DNA of 64,000 nucleotides from an archaeon (GTDB taxonomy: Archaea > Thermoproteota > Nitrososphaeria > Nitrososphaerales > UBA183), in the NCBI GenBank assembly GCA_021788415.1, contig JAJYKR010000001.1, positions 186,001-250,000 of the forward strand, written 5' to 3'. A program made the translations under genes and the position numbers. A model generated the notes under the pieces. That model was not told where the DNA came from. It searched no databases and saw only the letters and a list, made by a program, of their open reading frames with translations. Positions 8,472-15,595 of the stretch are shown piece after piece. Numbering within the stretch: position 1 is the first letter of the stretch; each line of letters opens with the position of its first letter.

Positions 8472-8897
8472 TTCTATGTTCCTCCTGCCTGATAGGCGGG
8501 CGGCCGAAATGGCTGCGGCTCCAGGGGCCACGAATTCAAGAACTGACTTGCCATCGTTTTGCCAGGAGGTGTTATAGGGTTTTCAAGCGGGGCTTCCCCC
8601 GAGACCAAGACGAACTCGGCCGTCTTCGCGAGCACCGAAGTACGTCGAGCGCAGGCTCGACGGTCGAGATGTCCGCGTGATTGAGCTCCACCTACCGCGC
8701 TGGCGTCCGCCCAGGCCGGGGGCACGTTCGTCGGCTCCCTGCTGAAGGAAGGGGAGGAGTCGGTCTTGGGGGCCCCGGGGAAGAAACTGGGGGACGAGGC
8801 TTCCAAGAGCTAAGCCCCGTTCCTGCTGACCACGGCAGGAGCCGGCGGCGCTACGGGGCGCCAAAGATAAGTCCCACCGGGAAAGACCAGGGCCCAG
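8472..8897. other. Intergenic stretch with a startless reading frame
   Basis: This 426-bp gap holds a minus-strand TATA-like element near 8570-8580 for the membrane-protein gene, and a plus-strand element (AAGATAAG near 8868) 30 nt before the aldolase start. It also holds an orphan plus-strand reading frame at 8685-8813, listed separately. No RNA gene was seen. Confidence 0.5.
8685..8813 (+). pseudogene. Startless small reading frame, possible gene remnant
   Basis: Between TGA 8682-8684 and TAA 8811-8813 the plus strand encodes 42 residues with a clean protein-like tail (AQAGGTFVGSLLKEGEESVL, then GKKLGDEASKS). There is no ATG, GTG or TTG early enough to make a sensible start, and the plausible upstream continuation is in a different frame. 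It could be a decayed gene, a frameshifted one, or the end of a gene using a rare start. I do not recognise the family. Confidence 0.25.
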
Positions 8898-9788
8898 ATG
8901 ACCCGGTCAGCCTCCAAGGTCAAAGGACTCTTCACAGCGCTCCTGACTCCCTTCGACGACAACGGGAACGTGGACGCAGACCGGCTGGCGAAGCTGGTGC
9001 GCTTCCAAGTCTCGAAGGGGACCGAAGGCATCTTCCCCTGCGGGAGCACGGGCCTCGGACCCATGCTCAGCCTTGAGGAGAGAAAGACGGTGGCCGAGAC
9101 CGTCATAGAGTCTTGTCGCAGGAAAGTCCCCGTCGTGGTCCAGGTAGGTGCTCCGGACACGCCTTCGACCGTCGAGCTGGCGCGGCATGCCGCAGGCGCA
9201 GGGGCCTACGCCGTGGCGACCCTGACGCCGTACTACTACAAGCCCGGCGAGCGGGCGGTGGCGAAGCACTTCGAGGCGGTCGCCGACGCGGTAGATGTAC
9301 CAGTACTTGCCTACAACATACCCCAGTTCACAGGGAACAGCCTCCAGGCGAAGGCGGTGGCCGACCTCGCCAAGGCGGGGACCCTATCGGGAATCAAGGA
9401 CTCTTCACGGGACTTCCTCCATCTACTCGACCTCATAGACGCGGTCCCGGATGCCTTCGCGGTGATGAACGGGACCGAAGAGTACGGATTGTTCGCGATC
9501 AACTCAGGCGCCGACGGCCTGGTCTCAGGGGGGGCGAACGCGCTCCCTGAGCTCTTCAAGTCAATGCTGGCGGCGGACCGGAGAGGGGACCACGCGGCCG
9601 CGCTGTCGGCACAGAGGCAGGTGCAGGCGTTCAAGGACCTGGTGAAGCAGGGCCAAATCTCCGCCTACTATGAGATACTCAGGGAGAGGGGGGTAGACTG
9701 CGGCTTGCCGAGGCGCCCCCTTCTGCCCCTGGAGAAAACGGAGGGGAAGAGGGTCATCGACGGCCTCAGGGGCTTGGACCTGATCTAG
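8898..9788 (+). CDS. DapA/NanA-family Schiff-base aldolase
   Basis: The 296-residue TIM-barrel protein belongs to the dihydrodipicolinate synthase / N-acetylneuraminate lyase / KDG aldolase superfamily. The Schiff-base lysine sits in GIKDSS, the catalytic tyrosine in LAYNIPQ, and the carboxylate-binding loop reads CGSTGLGP, a variant of the usual G-T-T-G. These cytoplasmic enzymes cleave or form bonds using pyruvate. The substrate cannot be told from sequence: lysine synthesis, 2-keto-3-deoxy sugar cleavage or another aldol reaction are all possible. The gene is single and converges on the Tag gene with a 4-bp overlap of 3' ends. Confidence 0.88.
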   Translation: MTRSASKVKGLFTALLTPFDDNGNVDADRLAKLVRFQVSKGTEGIFPCGSTGLGPMLSLEERKTVAETVIESCRRKVPVVVQVGAPDTPSTVELARHAAGAGAYAVATLTPYYYKPGERAVAKHFEAVADAVDVPVLAYNIPQFTGNSLQAKAVADLAKAGTLSGIKDSSRDFLHLLDLIDAVPDAFAVMNGTEEYGLFAINSGADGLVSGGANALPELFKSMLAADRRGDHAAALSAQRQVQAFKDLVKQGQISAYYEILRERGVDCGLPRRPLLPLEKTEGKRVIDGLRGLDLI

Positions 9789-10357
9789 GAGAGCTCCGCG
9801 ATCTCCCTGTGCCTGAAGCAGCTCGTGACGTGGTCGTTCACCATCCCTGTGGCCTGCATGTGGGCATAGCAGATGGTGGGTCCCACGAACCCGAAACCCC
9901 TGATCACGAGGTCCTTGCTCAATGCCTGGGCGTCGGGGGTCACCGCAGGAATCTCCTTAAGCGTCCGCCACCTGTTCGTCTTTGGCCTCCCGCCGACGAA
10001 CCTCCAGATGTATTCGTCGAACGAACCGAACTCGTCCTGGACCTCCAAGAACGCCCTGGCGTTCTGGACTGCAGAGTTGATCTTCAGCCTGTTCCTGACG
10101 ATGCCGGGGTCCGACAGCAGCCTGCCGACCTTCCGCCGGTCGTACTTCGCGACCCTCTTCGGGTCGAACCCCTCGAATGCCCTCCGGTAGTTCTCCCGCT
10201 TCCTGAGTATGGTGTACCAGCTGAGGCCCGCCTGGGCGCCCTCGAGCACCAGGAACTCGAACAGCAGCCGGTCGTCGTGCAGCGGGACCCCCCACTCCTT
10301 GTCGTGGTACTCCTGGTACAGCGGCTCGTCGAGCAAAGACCAGCCGCAACGTTTCAC
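9785..10357 (-). CDS. tag: DNA-3-methyladenine glycosylase I (Tag)
   Basis: The enzyme removes 3-methyladenine from alkylated DNA in base-excision repair. From the GTG at 10357 the protein is 190 residues and begins (M)KRCGWSLLDEPLYQEYHDKE. This matches the family start, putting zinc ligands at Cys4 and His18; the other two are in the C-terminal NDHVTSC. The helix-hairpin-helix core (AGLSWYTILRKRENYRRAF) is intact. Longer TTG/GTG starts up to 10534 give a non-conserved leader that would run into the divergent small zinc-finger gene, so I reject them. Length fits the 187-residue E. coli Tag. Confidence 0.92.
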   Translation of the reverse strand: MKRCGWSLLDEPLYQEYHDKEWGVPLHDDRLLFEFLVLEGAQAGLSWYTILRKRENYRRAFEGFDPKRVAKYDRRKVGRLLSDPGIVRNRLKINSAVQNARAFLEVQDEFGSFDEYIWRFVGGRPKTNRWRTLKEIPAVTPDAQALSKDLVIRGFGFVGPTICYAHMQATGMVNDHVTSCFRHREIAELS

Positions 10358-10418
10358 GGCCCCCACGACCGCGCGTCGTTCTGCCCTGGATTCAACCCTT
10401 CCGGCCCGAAGGCAAGGC

Positions 10419-10424
10419 GTATAC
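10419..10424 (+). promoter_or_regulatory. TATA-like GTATAC before the micro zinc finger
   Basis: GTATAC is a perfect palindrome about 24-29 nt before the ATG at 10448, the spacing of a leaderless archaeal mRNA. Because it is symmetric it could also serve the divergent tag gene (GTG 10357) with a leader of about 35 nt. Confidence 0.4.
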
Positions 10425-10447
10425 ACCACGGCTGACGGGCTGCAACC

Positions 10448-10582
10448 ATGCCAGTCTGCCCAAAATGCGGTAAGCTGATCAGTGCGAAGAAGTTCAAGCG
10501 GCACCTGGAGCGCTGCGGCTCTATTCACAAGCACGGCCCAGCTCCGTTGCAGAGCGGGGACAACTTCCTCGAGCGGGTATGA
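10448..10582 (+). CDS. Micro zinc-finger protein, 44 aa
   Basis: ATG 10448 to TGA 10580-10582 encodes 44 residues. The N-terminal half is a clear zinc finger of C-x2-C ... H-x3-C form (VCPKCGK, then FKRHLERC). A His-rich turn (SIHKHG) and a polar tail ending in NFLERV follow. Such one-finger proteins occur in archaea as nucleic-acid or protein-binding factors; the specific role is unknown. It lies between the divergent tag gene and a tRNA-Asp gene, with its own TATA-like element 24 nt upstream. Although short, the motif leaves little doubt that it is translated. Confidence 0.75.
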   Translation: MPVCPKCGKLISAKKFKRHLERCGSIHKHGPAPLQSGDNFLERV

Positions 10583-10583
10583 A

Positions 10584-10593
10584 GCTTAAAACC
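10584..10593 (+). promoter_or_regulatory. TATA box of the tRNA-Asp gene
   Basis: GCTTAAAACC is centred 30 nt upstream of the first tRNA base (10618), as expected for an archaeal tRNA promoter. Confidence 0.6.
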
Positions 10594-10617
10594 ACCTTGA
10601 GATGACCGTTTTCTAGC

Positions 10618-10725
10618 GCCCTGGTCGTATAGAGGTCAGTATGCTGCCCTGTCATCGGTTCAGAGCCGGCAGAGCGGCAGCGACCCGGGTTCGAAATCGC
10701 CGAGACGAAAATCCCGGCCAGGGCG
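10618..10725 (+). tRNA. tRNA-Asp(GTC) with two introns
   Basis: Acceptor strand GCCCTGG (10618-10624) pairs with CCAGGGC (10718-10724), with discriminator G at 10725. The D-arm has GTAT/GTAT stems. The anticodon stem CTGCC (10644-10648) pairs with GGCAG (10676-10680) once 10655-10674 (20 nt) is removed, giving the loop CTGTCAC with anticodon GTC at 10651-10653; this is the canonical 37/38 intron site. The T-arm CCGGG/CCCGG needs removal of 10696-10711 (16 nt) to restore the loop TTCGAAT, an intron at 59/60. That insert carries AAA-TCG-CCGAGA-CGA-AAA, resembling a bulge-helix-bulge. CCA is not encoded. Confidence 0.88.
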
Positions 10726-10832
10726 CATCCATGACTCAGTCGAATATCACACGCGAGCCGAAGCAGGTCATCGAGTGAGCCCGCCCGCTAAGGCTTTTAG
10801 CAGACTTGCGCCTCAGTGAGTCGAACACCTAC

Positions 10833-11738
10833 GTGAAGCGCCCGCGTCTCCTTGTCTTTTCCGCAGGCATCGTCATCCTGCTCGCCTTCGCCTCCTCTTC
10901 GGCTGGACTGACCAGCAGGTCGCTTACACTGACAGTCTACGCTGACGGATACGTGCACGTCCGCCAGTCGTTCGCCGTCGACCCCAACGCCACCTCGGTC
11001 CAGGTGCCGCTGCTCTCTGCCGCGGTCTCGGACCTGGTCGCCACTGACCAGAACGGGTCTCCGCTCTCGTACGGTTTCGCGTCCGGGGGGAGCAACCTGA
11101 CGGTCTACTCCCTCGGGGCTAGCTCGGTGACCCTGGCCTATGACACCAGTTCGCTGACTTCGAAGAATGGCACGGTCTGGACGCTGACTTACCGCGCCGC
11201 CTTCAACTCGACCGTGGTGCTTCCGCCCCTGTCGACCCTGACCTCTGCGTCGGGTGTTCCTGCATTACCCCCCTACACAATAAGCAAGGCGGGGACCTCT
11301 CCTGAGTTGACCCTGCCCGCCGGCAACTGGGATATCAGCTATGGTGTTCCCTTCGTCGGGGTGTCGTCAACGACAGTCGGCCAGCCGACGACGTATCAGA
11401 CAGGGGCGTCAAGTCAGCCGGGAGCGGGGCAGGTGGAGCTCGCGGCGGGAGCCCTGGCCGCGGCTTTCGCCGTCGGAGTAGCATTCGCCCTTTGGCGCAG
11501 GCGGAGGTACGTGCCTAACCGGGGGGACCTGCGCCCCGACGACGTTCAGGTGCTGGGCTTCATCAGGGAGAAGGGGGGAAAGGTCCTGGAGCCGGAGATA
11601 AGGACGAGGTTCGCCCTCCCCAAGACCTCAGCCTGGAGGCAGATTAAACGTCTCGAGAGGATGGGGTATGTGAAAGTCACCAAAGTGGGCTCACAGAACC
11701 AGATTGAGCTTGTGAACGAAAGGGAGGCCAGGAGCTAG
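10833..11738 (+). CDS. Ectodomain-TM-winged-helix membrane regulator
   Basis: From the GTG at 10833 the product has 301 residues. There is a cleavable-looking signal peptide (KRPRLLVFSAGIVILLAFAS), an outside beta-rich domain at about 25-195 with several NxT/NxS sites, one TM helix (about 200-221, followed by RRRR) and a cytoplasmic winged helix at about 230-295 (RFALPKTSAWRQIKRLERMG). This is a one-component transmembrane regulator: outside signal, direct DNA-binding output. A TTG at 10806 would add nine residues; a TATA-like element at 10792-10800 favours 10833. Its stop lies 1 bp from the stop of the convergent secreted Ala-rich protein gene, a possible target or ligand. Confidence 0.8.
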   Translation: MKRPRLLVFSAGIVILLAFASSSAGLTSRSLTLTVYADGYVHVRQSFAVDPNATSVQVPLLSAAVSDLVATDQNGSPLSYGFASGGSNLTVYSLGASSVTLAYDTSSLTSKNGTVWTLTYRAAFNSTVVLPPLSTLTSASGVPALPPYTISKAGTSPELTLPAGNWDISYGVPFVGVSSTTVGQPTTYQTGASSQPGAGQVELAAGALAAAFAVGVAFALWRRRRYVPNRGDLRPDDVQVLGFIREKGGKVLEPEIRTRFALPKTSAWRQIKRLERMGYVKVTKVGSQNQIELVNEREARS

Positions 11739-11739
11739 C

Positions 11740-13593
11740 CTAGGCGGAGGCGCCTGATGCCGCTTGGAACTCCAGGTTAGCCTGGGCAACGGCAGCGGCC
11801 CCCGCAGAGATGTTCTGACTCGAGAAGAACTGCAGCGCTTGGGTCAGATCCGCCCGACCGGCTGCAACGGCCGCAATCCTGACTCTCGAGTCGCCTTCCA
11901 AGTAGGTCGCTGCAGCCGTAGTCGCGCTCACAGAACCTTTGGTCTGGGTGCCAAGGGACGCGCCAGACGCGCTGAGAGACGTGTCAGCGCTGAGGTACGT
12001 CCCTATGGATGCCCGGAGGCAGGCCTGGGCCGACGCGACGAAGGCCTGTGCTGCTTGGGCAGTCGCCGACGCGTAGGTGGAGACCTGCCCCAAAGAGTAC
12101 CTGACGGTAGCGTTGAGATAGGCGCCCCCTGACGCGGAAGCTCCCGACGCGGCCGCAAGGAGGTCACCGCTCACTAGAATCGCCGTCTCGCTAGTAGAGA
12201 CGGATGTGTTGAGGGACGAGGCGTCAGCTTGGACGGTCCCCATCGCGGCGGTCTCATGGCCGAATGCGGTGTTCGCGCCGTCCACGGTACCCGACACCTG
12301 CAGGCTGGTGAGGTTGCCGTAGACGGTCTGAGCGGCGGGGAGTGCGGATAGGATGGGCGTCAGGTCCGCGACCACGGTCTGGTAGTCCGAGACGTAGGCG
12401 CTTCCGGCGGACTGGACGGCCACGACGTCCGAGGTCCCCGTACCCAGGTAGCTGGAGAAAGAAGCCAACGGGGTCCCGGAATAGGCCTCGCTCCAAGCGC
12501 CGGCGGAAGCCAGGGTATTGCTGTAGGACGTCGTCGCCGTCTCGCATGCCTGGATGGCCTGAACCAGGTTTGTGAACGTCATGATTCCTGCTAAATTGAG
12601 CAGGATGGACATGTCTGAGTTGACCTTTCCAGCCGTCGTCGACGCTGCGGAGACGCTGGTCGAGACTGCACCCGTGTTGACCTGAGAGATTGCCCCGTCG
12701 AGTGCGGAGGCGGACGAGATTATGCTGGCCGTCGCTGAAGCCTGTGACTGGGAGTATGCGTTCCAGCTGGTCTGGTATCCGGAGAGACCTGTGACCGCTG
12801 ACTGCTCAGACCCTATGGTAGCGTTCGCCTGGGCGTATTGCGGGTCGACCACGGCGCTCACGTATGCGTCGGCCCTCTGGGTATAGCCGTAGGACGCGAC
12901 CGCCATGAACTCAGACTGCGTCGAGTTCATGCCCGCCCTGGCAGCTTCCACGAGGCCCATCGCCTGGGAGAAGCTGGCCGTGGCGCTCGCCTGGCCGTCG
13001 GCCTGGGCTGCCAGCGCCGCAGCCTGAGTCAGATTGGCGGCCGCACCATCAATCCGGGCGTCCAGCCGAGTGCAAGCCTGGACGAACGCCTCTCCTCCTG
13101 GGGACGAGATCCCGGCCCCGGCGCAGGCGGCCGAAGCTACCGAAGCCGCCGCGTTCACGGTCGCGTTGACTTCGACTATCGCCTGCTCCACCACGGTGTA
13201 CTCGACCGTCGCCGAGAGACCCGCGCTGCTAATCGCCAGGCTTGCCGCGGCCGCTGCTGAGGCGTAGTCTTTCATCGCAGCCTGCGCCAATCCGATGCCT
13301 GCGGCTAGGTTGCCAGACACGGCGTCTTGCTGGGCGGCAGCAAGAAGCCCGTCACCCTGGCTAAGGAGCGCCTGGGACGAAGACACGGAAAGCCCCTGGG
13401 ACGAGGCGTAACCTACTACGGAGCGGGCGTAGGCGCCTGACCCTTCTGTTGCGGCAATGAGAGTCGAAAGCTGACTGGCGCTTTGGGCGGACGCCCTCGG
13501 CATCCCGGCAATCGGGATGGGGGCGAGGAGGCCAGCCACGAGAAGGCAGAGCACCGGGATTGTGAGCCTCTTCCGCGCCGGGGTCAGGTTCAT
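11740..13593 (-). CDS. Secreted Ala/Ser-rich helical protein, 617 aa
   Basis: A signal peptide (residues 1-37, ending PRASAQS) leads a 580-residue mature protein made almost wholly of Ala, Ser, Thr, Gln and Gly. It has long predicted amphipathic helices and only a few Cys (ASAACAGAG, QACTRLD, IQACETA, AQACLRA). There is no C-terminal anchor. Composition suggests a long helical or coiled-coil surface or filament-like protein; no family is recognised. The ATG at 13593 overlaps the stop of the 84-residue gene (ATGA). The gene also has its own promoter-like motif 31-54 nt upstream, identical in form and spacing to that of the gene starting at 14955. Confidence 0.8.
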   Translation of the reverse strand: MNLTPARKRLTIPVLCLLVAGLLAPIPIAGMPRASAQSASQLSTLIAATEGSGAYARSVVGYASSQGLSVSSSQALLSQGDGLLAAAQQDAVSGNLAAGIGLAQAAMKDYASAAAAASLAISSAGLSATVEYTVVEQAIVEVNATVNAAASVASAACAGAGISSPGGEAFVQACTRLDARIDGAAANLTQAAALAAQADGQASATASFSQAMGLVEAARAGMNSTQSEFMAVASYGYTQRADAYVSAVVDPQYAQANATIGSEQSAVTGLSGYQTSWNAYSQSQASATASIISSASALDGAISQVNTGAVSTSVSAASTTAGKVNSDMSILLNLAGIMTFTNLVQAIQACETATTSYSNTLASAGAWSEAYSGTPLASFSSYLGTGTSDVVAVQSAGSAYVSDYQTVVADLTPILSALPAAQTVYGNLTSLQVSGTVDGANTAFGHETAAMGTVQADASSLNTSVSTSETAILVSGDLLAAASGASASGGAYLNATVRYSLGQVSTYASATAQAAQAFVASAQACLRASIGTYLSADTSLSASGASLGTQTKGSVSATTAAATYLEGDSRVRIAAVAAGRADLTQALQFFSSQNISAGAAAVAQANLEFQAASGASA

Positions 13594-13844
13594 GGTCGGA
13601 AGTCACCTGAGGACCTGGGATAAGGAACCCTTTGGAACGGTCGTTCCAGCCTGAGGCTGGTCGGGGTCAGCCTGAGGCGCCCTTCCAGTTCCCAGAGGGT
13701 GTAGTCGAGCTCCACCGGCTTCGAGGAGGGCCTCTCTTCCATGAGAAGCCTGAGATGGACCTCGGTACGCGCATTCGAAGCCTCTGGGAGGTTCTCCCAG
13801 GGGGCTCCCATCGGGGTCGCCTTGAACCTGTCCGCGCTTGTCAT
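13590..13844 (-). CDS. Hypothetical 84-aa protein coupled to the secreted protein
   Basis: ATG 13844 to TGA 13590-13592 encodes 84 residues with no signal peptide or TM helix. The composition is balanced, with a predicted strand-rich core (ARTEVHLRLLMEERPSSK and LDYTLWELEGRLRLTPTSLR). The start follows a GGTGAT sequence, 31 bp after the stop of the upstream secreted-protein gene. The stop overlaps the next start by 4 bp, a sign of translational coupling. I recognise no family. A longer frame (from 13931) and an opposite-strand frame (13632-13928) look like shadows. The promoter motif of the downstream gene is embedded in its last 15 codons. Confidence 0.62.
   Translation of the reverse strand: MTSADRFKATPMGAPWENLPEASNARTEVHLRLLMEERPSSKPVELDYTLWELEGRLRLTPTSLRLERPFQRVPYPRSSGDFRP
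13624..13647 (-). promoter_or_regulatory. Promoter motif copy 1: palindrome plus TATA
   Basis: On the minus strand GGAAC-N4-GTTCC (13634-13647) is followed by AAAGGGTTCC and TTATCC. It occupies exactly +31 to +54 upstream of the ATG at 13593. The same arrangement occurs before the ATG at 14955. GTTCC-TTATC looks like a BRE/TATA, and the palindrome abuts it like an activator or repressor site. Confidence 0.6.
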
Positions 13845-13875
13845 TATGGAATCACCAAGAAAATGGGGGGTGGCC

Positions 13876-14955
13876 TTAGGAGGCCACCACTGTGGTACTG
13901 GCATAGGTGTTGGCGCCGATGCAGGTGACAATGTACTCCTGACCCGTCACTATCCCGGTCAGCTGGGCGCCTGAGATGGCGTTCCCGCTGTAGTCCAGGC
14001 TGGTCGAACCTCCCGAAGCGACCGTGACGCCCCCGTTGAGGAGTGTCGAGGCCTGGAGGGTGGAGGCTTGCTGTACAGAGCCAGAGCTGCCGACCGTGAA
14101 GACTGCAGACCCGCTGAGGGACGACGGGAGGCTTGCCGAAAGCGTGGCTGTCGCTGAGAGCGGAGTCACGATTATCTCCTGGACTTCGGCGTTGGCGCTT
14201 CCCGAGTTCTGCAGGTTGAGGGTCATTGTGCTCCCTGAAATGGTCCCATGGACGATCAGGTTGGTGCTGGTCTCGGAGACGAACGAGCTCCACCACGCCT
14301 GACTCGACAGGTCGGCCGTGGCCCCGATCTGAAGCGAAAGGGATACCGCGGCCTGTGGGGGGACCGCCGCTGCCATTGCAGTGGCGCTGAAGACGAACTG
14401 GGGGTTCGACGATGTTGCCGTGTTTTCGATGAATGTCCTGAGGTCCACTAGCGCGGCTGCCGAGGAGCTGGAGTTGACGCTGACTCTGTTCTGGGATTGG
14501 GCGGTTATGGTGCTCGAAGCTACAGCTGCAGTGTAGGTGGTGCCCTGGTAGACGACTTTGCAGGAGTCGACGTTGAACCTGAATGCATCGTAGCTCGTGG
14601 CATTGACTTGGGATGAGGCGAGGGTCTGTGCGGTGCCCTGAGACGACATCAGGTCCATGGTCCCGGAGCCGCCGACCTGGGTCCAGCCGCTCGCCATGGC
14701 GTAGCCGGCCTGGTGGGCATAGACGGAACTGTAGGCGATGGTGGCGTCGCTCACGCCTGACGAGGCGACGGCCGGGTCTGCGCCCATGACCGCCAAAGTC
14801 CCTGACTTTGATTGGCTAGACTGGGATGTCCCTGACTTCGTTGATTGGCTCGACTGGCTCGATTGGCTCGACTGGTAGGTAAGTGCGATCCCGGCCGCCA
14901 GTACCATCACAAGGGCCGTTGCGATCGCGAATGTCATGACGTATGTTTTCTTCAT
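13876..14955 (-). CDS. Secreted or anchored surface protein with Ser-Gln repeats
   Basis: This 359-residue protein starts MKKTYVMTFAIATALVMVLA, a signal peptide or anchor. It is followed by a low-complexity stretch of S-S-Q triplets (residues about 29-51; visible in DNA as tandem GACTGGCTC-like units at about 14829-14875). The rest is beta-rich and resembles DUF4382-type sandwich proteins (DATIAYSSVYAHQAG, then SYDAFRFNVDSCKVVYQGTT). It probably sits outside the cell. It is the first gene of a minus-strand unit followed by the 84-aa gene and the Ala-rich secreted gene. Its promoter has the GGAAC-N4-GTTCC palindrome. Confidence 0.78.
   Translation of the reverse strand: MKKTYVMTFAIATALVMVLAAGIALTYQSSQSSQSSQSTKSGTSQSSQSKSGTLAVMGADPAVASSGVSDATIAYSSVYAHQAGYAMASGWTQVGGSGTMDLMSSQGTAQTLASSQVNATSYDAFRFNVDSCKVVYQGTTYTAAVASSTITAQSQNRVSVNSSSSAAALVDLRTFIENTATSSNPQFVFSATAMAAAVPPQAAVSLSLQIGATADLSSQAWWSSFVSETSTNLIVHGTISGSTMTLNLQNSGSANAEVQEIIVTPLSATATLSASLPSSLSGSAVFTVGSSGSVQQASTLQASTLLNGGVTVASGGSTSLDYSGNAISGAQLTGIVTGQEYIVTCIGANTYASTTVVAS
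14829..14875. repeat. Short in-gene tandem repeat (Ser-Ser-Gln coding)
   Basis: Tandem GAYTGG-CTC units of 9-12 nt encode the SSQ repeats near the N-terminus of the surface protein. They are imperfect, within one reading frame, and act as a flexible stalk rather than a DNA element. Confidence 0.6.
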
Positions 14956-14985
14956 CGGCCTGCGGTACCAAGGCAGGGGAGATTA

Positions 14986-15009
14986 GGAACCCCGAGGAAC
15001 AGCCGTTCC
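14986..15009 (-). promoter_or_regulatory. Promoter motif copy 2: palindrome plus TATA
   Basis: On the minus strand GGAAC-N4-GTTCC (14996-15009) precedes GGGGTTCC and TAATCT, at exactly +31 to +54 upstream of the ATG at 14955, the same register as copy 1. A further GGAAC at about 15020-15024 forms a wider inverted repeat (CCGTTCC ... GGAACGG), suggesting an extended binding site. Confidence 0.6.
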
Positions 15010-15267
15010 CGCACGGGCTGGAACGGGGATGAAACGCGGGGCCGGCCGCGCTAGCTATTGGGTCTACAGCGAAAGTGGCTTCTTCAGACACTTCGGGTGC
15101 GGACGGCAAGACGGGGCGAAAATCATAGCCAGGTTCATACCGAAGCGGCAGCGGGGCCCGCATTTCGAGGCTTCGACCCTTAATCCTCAGATTCGAAAAT
15201 CCTGAAGGGTCTTCCATGCCGTCCGGTTCGGGGCGTTTGAGAGGAACGCGGCCCAATGGCAGGCTCT

Positions 15268-15283
15268 GCCGCCATCTGGCGGC
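15268..15283. promoter_or_regulatory. Palindromic operator, GCCGCCA-TC-TGGCGGC
   Basis: A perfect inverted repeat with 7-bp arms and a 2-bp centre lies 8 bp upstream of the TATA box (15291-15297) of the wHTH gene at 15323. The same core, CCGCCA-N2-TGGCGG, lies upstream of the ATPase gene TATA at 17638-17651. Confidence 0.65.
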
Positions 15284-15290
15284 ACAATTG

Positions 15291-15297
15291 CTATACT
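15291..15297 (+). promoter_or_regulatory. TATA box of the small wHTH gene
   Basis: CTATACT lies about 29 nt upstream of ATG 15323, consistent with a leaderless transcript. The palindrome at 15268-15283 would overlap or abut the BRE. Confidence 0.55.
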
Positions 15298-15322
15298 CTC
15301 TGCCCTCTTTGACTCCATCGCA

Positions 15323-15580
15323 ATGAATCCAGAAGGCGGCGAAGCCGCCAGGACGACGATCAGCTTCCGCCTACTCTGCCGCCTGACCGCTGGGCCGCAA
15401 ACGCCGACGGAGTTGGCCTCCTTCGAGCGCAAGCATCTGAGCGTGATCAGCAGATGTCTGGGGAACCTCCGTCAAGAGGGCTTGGTGGAATGCGCGCGAG
15501 CGAGCGCGAGGCTGAAGTACTACCGGCCCACCCTGAGGGGGTACCTGCTAGTCTACGCGAGCATCAGGCGCGGTGGGTAG
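15323..15580 (+). CDS. Small winged-helix transcription regulator
   Basis: The 85-residue protein is one winged helix. It has TTISFRLLCRLTAGPQTPTE (helices 1-2), a recognition segment (ERKHLSVISRCLGNLRQEGL) and a wing ending in KYYRPTLRGYLLVYASIRRG, as in ArsR/MarR-like archaeal regulators. It is preceded by a perfect palindrome and a TATA box, so autoregulation is likely. Because the same palindrome core occurs before the ATPase/HTH_10 operon, this protein is the best candidate to bind both. It converges on the HTH_10 gene with 15 bp between stops. Confidence 0.8.
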   Translation: MNPEGGEAARTTISFRLLCRLTAGPQTPTELASFERKHLSVISRCLGNLRQEGLVECARASARLKYYRPTLRGYLLVYASIRRGG

Positions 15581-15595
15581 CCAGCAAAGGCCGCC

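Larger units (their letters stand above)
14956..15322. other. Divergent intergenic region with two regulated promoters
   Basis: The 367-bp gap contains the GGAAC/GTTCC motif cluster at 14986-15024 for the leftward gene. It also contains the palindrome and TATA at 15268-15297 for the rightward wHTH gene. No RNA gene or credible ORF was seen between them. Confidence 0.6.

Noticed and set aside
13632..13928. Plus-strand frame over the 84-residue gene
   Set aside because: It lies antisense to the ATGA-coupled gene and has no start signal; I read it as a shadow.
14829..14875. CRISPR-like short repeats
   Set aside because: The units are 9-12 nt, contiguous without spacers, and encode a Ser-Gln linker.
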